The translations under genes were made by a program, and so were the position numbers. This document shows positions 5,864 to 8,910 of a DNA stretch of 8,910 nt, one piece after another. Location of the stretch: positions 1-8,910 of the forward strand of contig QAMW01000038.1 of NCBI GenBank assembly GCA_003150235.1, written 5' to 3'. The notes beneath the pieces were generated by a model. It ran no database searches and was not told where the DNA came from. It was given only the letters and a program-made list of their open reading frames with translations. Source of the DNA: Bacteroidales bacterium (GTDB lineage: Bacteria > Bacteroidota > Bacteroidia > Bacteroidales > Muribaculaceae). The number at the start of each line of letters is the position of its first letter. The first letter of the stretch is position 1.

Positions 5864-7774
5864 ATGGCACTCTCTCCCCGCGACATATTGTCACGCTACT
5901 GGGGCTATGATGATTTCCGCCCTCTCCAGCTCGACATAATCGAGTCGGTACTTGCCGGTCACGATACTCTCGGACTGTTGCCTACCGGCGGCGGTAAGTC
6001 GATTACATTCCAGGTGCCGGCGATGTTACTGCCGGGACTGACCGTGGTGGTGACTCCGCTGATATCGTTGATGAAGGATCAGGTCGACAATCTGCGTGAG
6101 CGAGGGATAAAGGCGGCTTATCTACACGCGGGACTCACCCGCAGCGAGCATGCCCTGGTGTTTGACCGCTGTCGCCTCGGCAAAGTGAAGATGCTCTATG
6201 TGTCGCCCGAAAAACTGCGTTCCGAGCAGTTCATAGCTGTGTTGCGCGAGATAGAGGTGAGTCTGATTGTAGTCGACGAGGCACACTGTATCTCGCAGTG
6301 GGGCTATGATTTCCGCCCGTCGTATCTGAAAATCGGCGAGCTGCGCGGATACTTCCCGTCGGTTCCTGTGCTCGCACTTACCGCTTCAGCTACTCCCGAA
6401 GTGGTTGACGATATAATGGTGCGTCTTGGATTTGACGAGAAGCGCGTGTTTGCTAAAAGTTTTTCGCGTGAAAATATCTCATATATCGTGCGTAACGACA
6501 TGTACAAGGACCGCCAGCTTGTCAACATACTCACTTCGACAGCCGGTAGTGCCATCGTGTATGTGAGGTCACGCAAGCGCACCCGTGAGATAGCCATGAT
6601 GCTTGAGGATGCCGGTATCTCCGCCGAATTTTATCATGCCGGACTTGATATTGAGGATAAAAACGAAAAGCAGCGCGCATGGAAGGATGACGAGGTGCGC
6701 GTGATGGTGGCAACTAATGCTTTCGGCATGGGAATCGACAAGCCCGATGTCAGGGTAGTGGTGCATTACGATCTCCCTTCATCGCTTGAAGAGTATTATC
6801 AGGAGGCGGGACGTGCCGGGCGCGACGGCAAGGAATCGTTCGCAGTGCTGCTTGTGGCGAAGACCGACAAGGGGCGGCTGACACGCATGGTTTCCGATGC
6901 GTTCCCCGACAAGGATTTCATACGCCGCGTCTATGAGCTTGCAGGCAATTTCGTGGAAGTGGCTGTCGGGAGCGGTTATAATATGGTGTATGAATTTAAC
7001 TTCGCTTTGTTTGTGAAGACTTACGGGCTGCCGCCGCTTCCCACGCGGAGTGCCATGCAGCTTCTCACCCAGTCGGGTTATTTCGAGTTTATCGAGGAGG
7101 TCACGATGCAGTCGCGCATCATGATCACGGCAAAGAAAGAAGAGTTTTACGGCATCAGTCTTGACAGGGAAGAAGAGTCGGTGTTTAACGTGATTTTGCG
7201 TAGTTATACGGGTCTGTTTGCCGATTTCGTGTACATCAATGAGTCGGTAATCGCGCGCCGCGCTGAAGTGTCGGAGCAGCGTGTCTATGAGACTCTGCTG
7301 AAGTTGTCGCGAATGCATATCCTCCAGTATATACCGCGTAGGAGCACCCCCTATCTCTATTACACCACCTCGCGCGAGTTGCCGAAGTATGTGGCGTTGC
7401 CGCTGAGTGTCTACGAGCATCAGCGTGACCGCCTGGTGAAGCGCATCGAGTCTATGAAGCGTTTCGCTTTTGCCGATGATGAATGTCGCGTCAACGTCAT
7501 GCTGCGGTATTTCGGGGAAAAGCCGGAAAAGGATTGCGGAAAGTGTGACGTGTGCCGCAGCCGGAGCCCTCGTAAACCGGCTCCCGATGGACTTGACGCG
7601 ACAATACTTTATATGGTGGAGCGTCAGCCACGGTCACTTGCCTATCTTATTAATGAGAGTTCATGTCGCAAGGAAGATGTGATAGCGGAGGTCAGGCGGC
7701 TGGTGGCGCGGGGCGTACTCACCGTCGACTCGGCTATGACAGTCAGTAAATCATGCTTGAGGCATGAAGATTAA
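5864..7774 (+). CDS. recQ: ATP-dependent DNA helicase RecQ, short Bacteroidetes type
   Basis: A superfamily 2 helicase that unwinds DNA 3'-to-5' and can feed 5' ends to RecJ. With the ATG start it has 636 residues. Motifs: WGYDDFRPLQ (motif 0, 13-22), PTGGGKS (Walker A, Lys45), VVDEAHCISQWGYDFRPSY (136-154), TASAT (173-177), ATNAFGMGIDKPD (283-295) and QEAGRAGRDG (313-322, arginine-finger region). The zinc site is C-x16-C-x2-C-x2-C at Cys541, 558, 561 and 564. About 170-200 residues, probably winged-helix in nature, separate the helicase core from the zinc site, unlike E. coli RecQ where they are nearly adjacent. A short helical or winged tail follows (575-636), and no HRDC domain is seen. 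A TTG at 5852, overlapping the recJ stop, would add four residues. The ATG is preferred, leaving an 8-base gap. Confidence 0.95.
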   Translation: MALSPRDILSRYWGYDDFRPLQLDIIESVLAGHDTLGLLPTGGGKSITFQVPAMLLPGLTVVVTPLISLMKDQVDNLRERGIKAAYLHAGLTRSEHALVFDRCRLGKVKMLYVSPEKLRSEQFIAVLREIEVSLIVVDEAHCISQWGYDFRPSYLKIGELRGYFPSVPVLALTASATPEVVDDIMVRLGFDEKRVFAKSFSRENISYIVRNDMYKDRQLVNILTSTAGSAIVYVRSRKRTREIAMMLEDAGISAEFYHAGLDIEDKNEKQRAWKDDEVRVMVATNAFGMGIDKPDVRVVVHYDLPSSLEEYYQEAGRAGRDGKESFAVLLVAKTDKGRLTRMVSDAFPDKDFIRRVYELAGNFVEVAVGSGYNMVYEFNFALFVKTYGLPPLPTRSAMQLLTQSGYFEFIEEVTMQSRIMITAKKEEFYGISLDREEESVFNVILRSYTGLFADFVYINESVIARRAEVSEQRVYETLLKLSRMHILQYIPRRSTPYLYYTTSRELPKYVALPLSVYEHQRDRLVKRIESMKRFAFADDECRVNVMLRYFGEKPEKDCGKCDVCRSRSPRKPAPDGLDATILYMVERQPRSLAYLINESSCRKEDVIAEVRRLVARGVLTVDSAMTVSKSCLRHED

Positions 7775-7795
7775 AAGGTTAATGGTTAAAAGATT

Positions 7796-8713
7796 ATGAG
7801 TAGGAACGAAAAAGTTGCAGTTGCGCCTATGCAGGGCTATACCGATGCCCCGTTCAGGCATTATCATTCAGAGATATACGGAGGTGGCGATACGCTTTAT
7901 TGTTCGCCGTTTCTCCGCGTCGAACACGGTGACATCCGCCGTCGCGACCTGCGCGACATCACCTCGCCCTTTAATGAGGGAATGCGCCTTCTGCCGCAAG
8001 TGATATTCCGTGACGTTGAGGAATTTACCAGGCTTGTCGATGCAGTCGCCGGTGCGGGATTTGACCGTATTGACCTGAATATGGGCTGCCCGTTCCCTCC
8101 GCAGGTGAAGAAGGGTCGTGGTGCCGGTTTGCTTGCCAATGTCGCGGAACTGGAAAAGATAGCTGCTGCCATCGAGTCGCGGAACGAGATTACTTTTTCA
8201 GTCAAGATGCGGCTCGGCATTACTTCGCCCGATGAGTTTATCCCCGCTGTACCACTGCTCAACCGTATGCCGTTAAGTCATGTGACGGTGCATCCGCGTG
8301 TCGCTGCTCAGCAGTATGGCGGTGAACTATATATGGATGCTTACGCCCGGTTGCGGGAATCTCTTTCCCATCCGGTGATTTTCAATGGCGACGTTGCCAC
8401 CCCCGACGATATTGATGTCGCGTTAAGTCGAGCCGACGGAGTGATGATCGGTCGCGGATTGTTGGCGCGTCCGTCGCTTATTGCTGAGTGGCGCGAGGGA
8501 CGCGAATGGAGTGCCGATGAGCGTCTTGAAAAGATTATGCGCTTTCATAATGAGATTCTAGCATATTATGCCGATACTCTGTGTGGTGACACGCAGATAC
8601 TTATGAAGATAAAACCGTTTTGGGATTATCTGGAACCGGAGATCGGGCATAAGACCGCCAAACTCATCAAAAAAGCCACCACTGTCGCCAAATATCAAGC
8701 CGCAATAGGGTAG
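7796..8713 (+). CDS. dus: tRNA-dihydrouridine synthase family flavoenzyme
   Basis: Uses FMN and NADPH to reduce specific uridines of tRNA to dihydrouridine in the D-loop region. It has 305 residues, normal for the family. Seen: VAPMQGYTDAPFR (9-21, the N-terminal FMN-barrel signature), LNMGCPFP (94-101) with the catalytic proton donor Cys98, GRGAGLL (107-113), KMRLG (137-141), HPR at 166-168 where many Dus proteins have HGR, FNGDV (barrel strand near 198-202) and GVMIGRGLLARPSL (phosphate-binding loop, about 218-231). The C-terminal helical domain contains MKIKPFWDYL, reminiscent of the tRNA-binding bundle of DusC-like enzymes. Which uridine it modifies cannot be told from sequence. It starts 21 bases after recQ and is likely the last gene of the operon. 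Confidence 0.94.
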   Translation: MSRNEKVAVAPMQGYTDAPFRHYHSEIYGGGDTLYCSPFLRVEHGDIRRRDLRDITSPFNEGMRLLPQVIFRDVEEFTRLVDAVAGAGFDRIDLNMGCPFPPQVKKGRGAGLLANVAELEKIAAAIESRNEITFSVKMRLGITSPDEFIPAVPLLNRMPLSHVTVHPRVAAQQYGGELYMDAYARLRESLSHPVIFNGDVATPDDIDVALSRADGVMIGRGLLARPSLIAEWREGREWSADERLEKIMRFHNEILAYYADTLCGDTQILMKIKPFWDYLEPEIGHKTAKLIKKATTVAKYQAAIG

Positions 8714-8723
8714 GGTGTTGGGA

Positions 8724-8751
8724 GTTGTCAGTTGTCAGTTTTCAGATTTCA
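8724..8751 (+). repeat. degenerate 7-nt tandem repeat after dus
   Basis: Four consecutive 7-nt units: GTTGTCA, GTTGTCA, GTTTTCA, GATTTCA. It starts 11 bases past the dus stop. It looks like slippage-prone intergenic repeat sequence, and no coding role is seen. Confidence 0.7.
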
Positions 8752-8813
8752 GAGGGGATACGGATGGACATAAGGTCAAAATAAACAAATTTTTGGAATA
8801 TAACCAAAAGTAT

Positions 8814-8833
8814 GGGCGAGTGGAAACTCGCCC
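8814..8833. repeat. GC-rich hairpin, first of a pair
   Basis: GGGCGAGT (8814-8821) pairs perfectly with ACTCGCCC (8826-8833) around a GGAA tetraloop (GNRA type on the plus strand). No T-tract follows. It belongs to the same repeat style as 206-224. Confidence 0.75.
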
Positions 8834-8852
8834 GCATCCATCCATGCAACGC

Positions 8853-8872
8853 GGGCGCCCTTCCAGGCGCCC
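8853..8872. repeat. GC-rich hairpin, second of a pair
   Basis: GGGCGCC (8853-8859) pairs with GGCGCCC (8866-8872) around a 6-nt loop that reads TGGAAG on the minus strand. Followed by CTACAG, it forms the minus-strand motif TGTAGGGGCG that also occurs at 207-216 in the opposite orientation. The two hairpins are joined by the 19-base spacer at 8834-8852. Confidence 0.75.
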
Positions 8873-8910
8873 CTACAGCTACGCGATGCAATCTAAAATA
8901 TGACTGACAA

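Noticed and set aside
6779..7420. Minus-strand frame of 213 codons inside recQ
   Set aside because: It is antisense to a well-supported recQ, with no start signal or domain.
8814..8872. Intrinsic terminator for the recJ-recQ-dus operon
   Set aside because: The hairpins are strong, but neither is followed by a T-tract on the plus strand, so they fit dispersed repeats better.
8715..8903. Small plus-strand frame after dus
   Set aside because: It reads across the heptamer repeat and the two hairpins. Composition and context show intergenic repeat sequence.

Overview
The window reads as a chromosomal segment from a gut-type Bacteroidales bacterium, plausibly Muribaculaceae-like. The phylum call rests on the 5S rRNA sequence, on -7 promoter boxes of the Bacteroidetes form TAnnTTTG with no Shine-Dalgarno sequences near the starts, and on the gene families present. 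The family-level guess is inference. Nothing in the coding part looks like phage, plasmid or a defence island.

Layout. (1) 1-145: 5S rRNA, the last gene of an rRNA operon that enters from the left, followed by a strong intrinsic terminator. (2) 146-660: about 515 bases without a gene, densely packed with hairpins. At its core is a 287-bp unit (225-511) bounded by 20-nt near-perfect inverted repeats and flanked on both sides by the same hexamer. It could be a MITE-like element, a mosaic of dispersed palindromes, or a structured RNA. (3) 661-1485, minus strand: a secreted or lipid-anchored TPR protein. (4) 1606-3922, plus strand: a C11 (clostripain-family) cysteine peptidase lipoprotein, then an MscS-type mechanosensitive channel carrying an extra ~70-residue cytoplasmic segment. 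(5) 3923-4124: a hairpin, a promoter and a possible structured leader. (6) 4125-8713, plus strand: recJ, recQ and a tRNA-dihydrouridine synthase, tightly spaced and probably one operon. (7) 8714-8910: a degenerate 7-nt tandem repeat and a pair of GC-rich hairpins related to a repeat near the left end of the window.

How the genes work together. RecJ (5'-to-3' ssDNA exonuclease) and RecQ (3'-to-5' helicase) are classical partners in RecF-pathway end processing, and their ~8-bp separation fits co-expression. The Dus enzyme (tRNA D-loop modification) appears to be a housekeeping passenger. The TPR and C11 genes are divergent, each with a -7 box in a 120-bp shared intergenic region. The plus-strand -7 box lies so close to the peptidase ATG that a leaderless mRNA is likely.

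The coding content is conventional. The most unexplained signal is the noncoding block 146-660, especially 225-511. No new enzymatic system was recognised.
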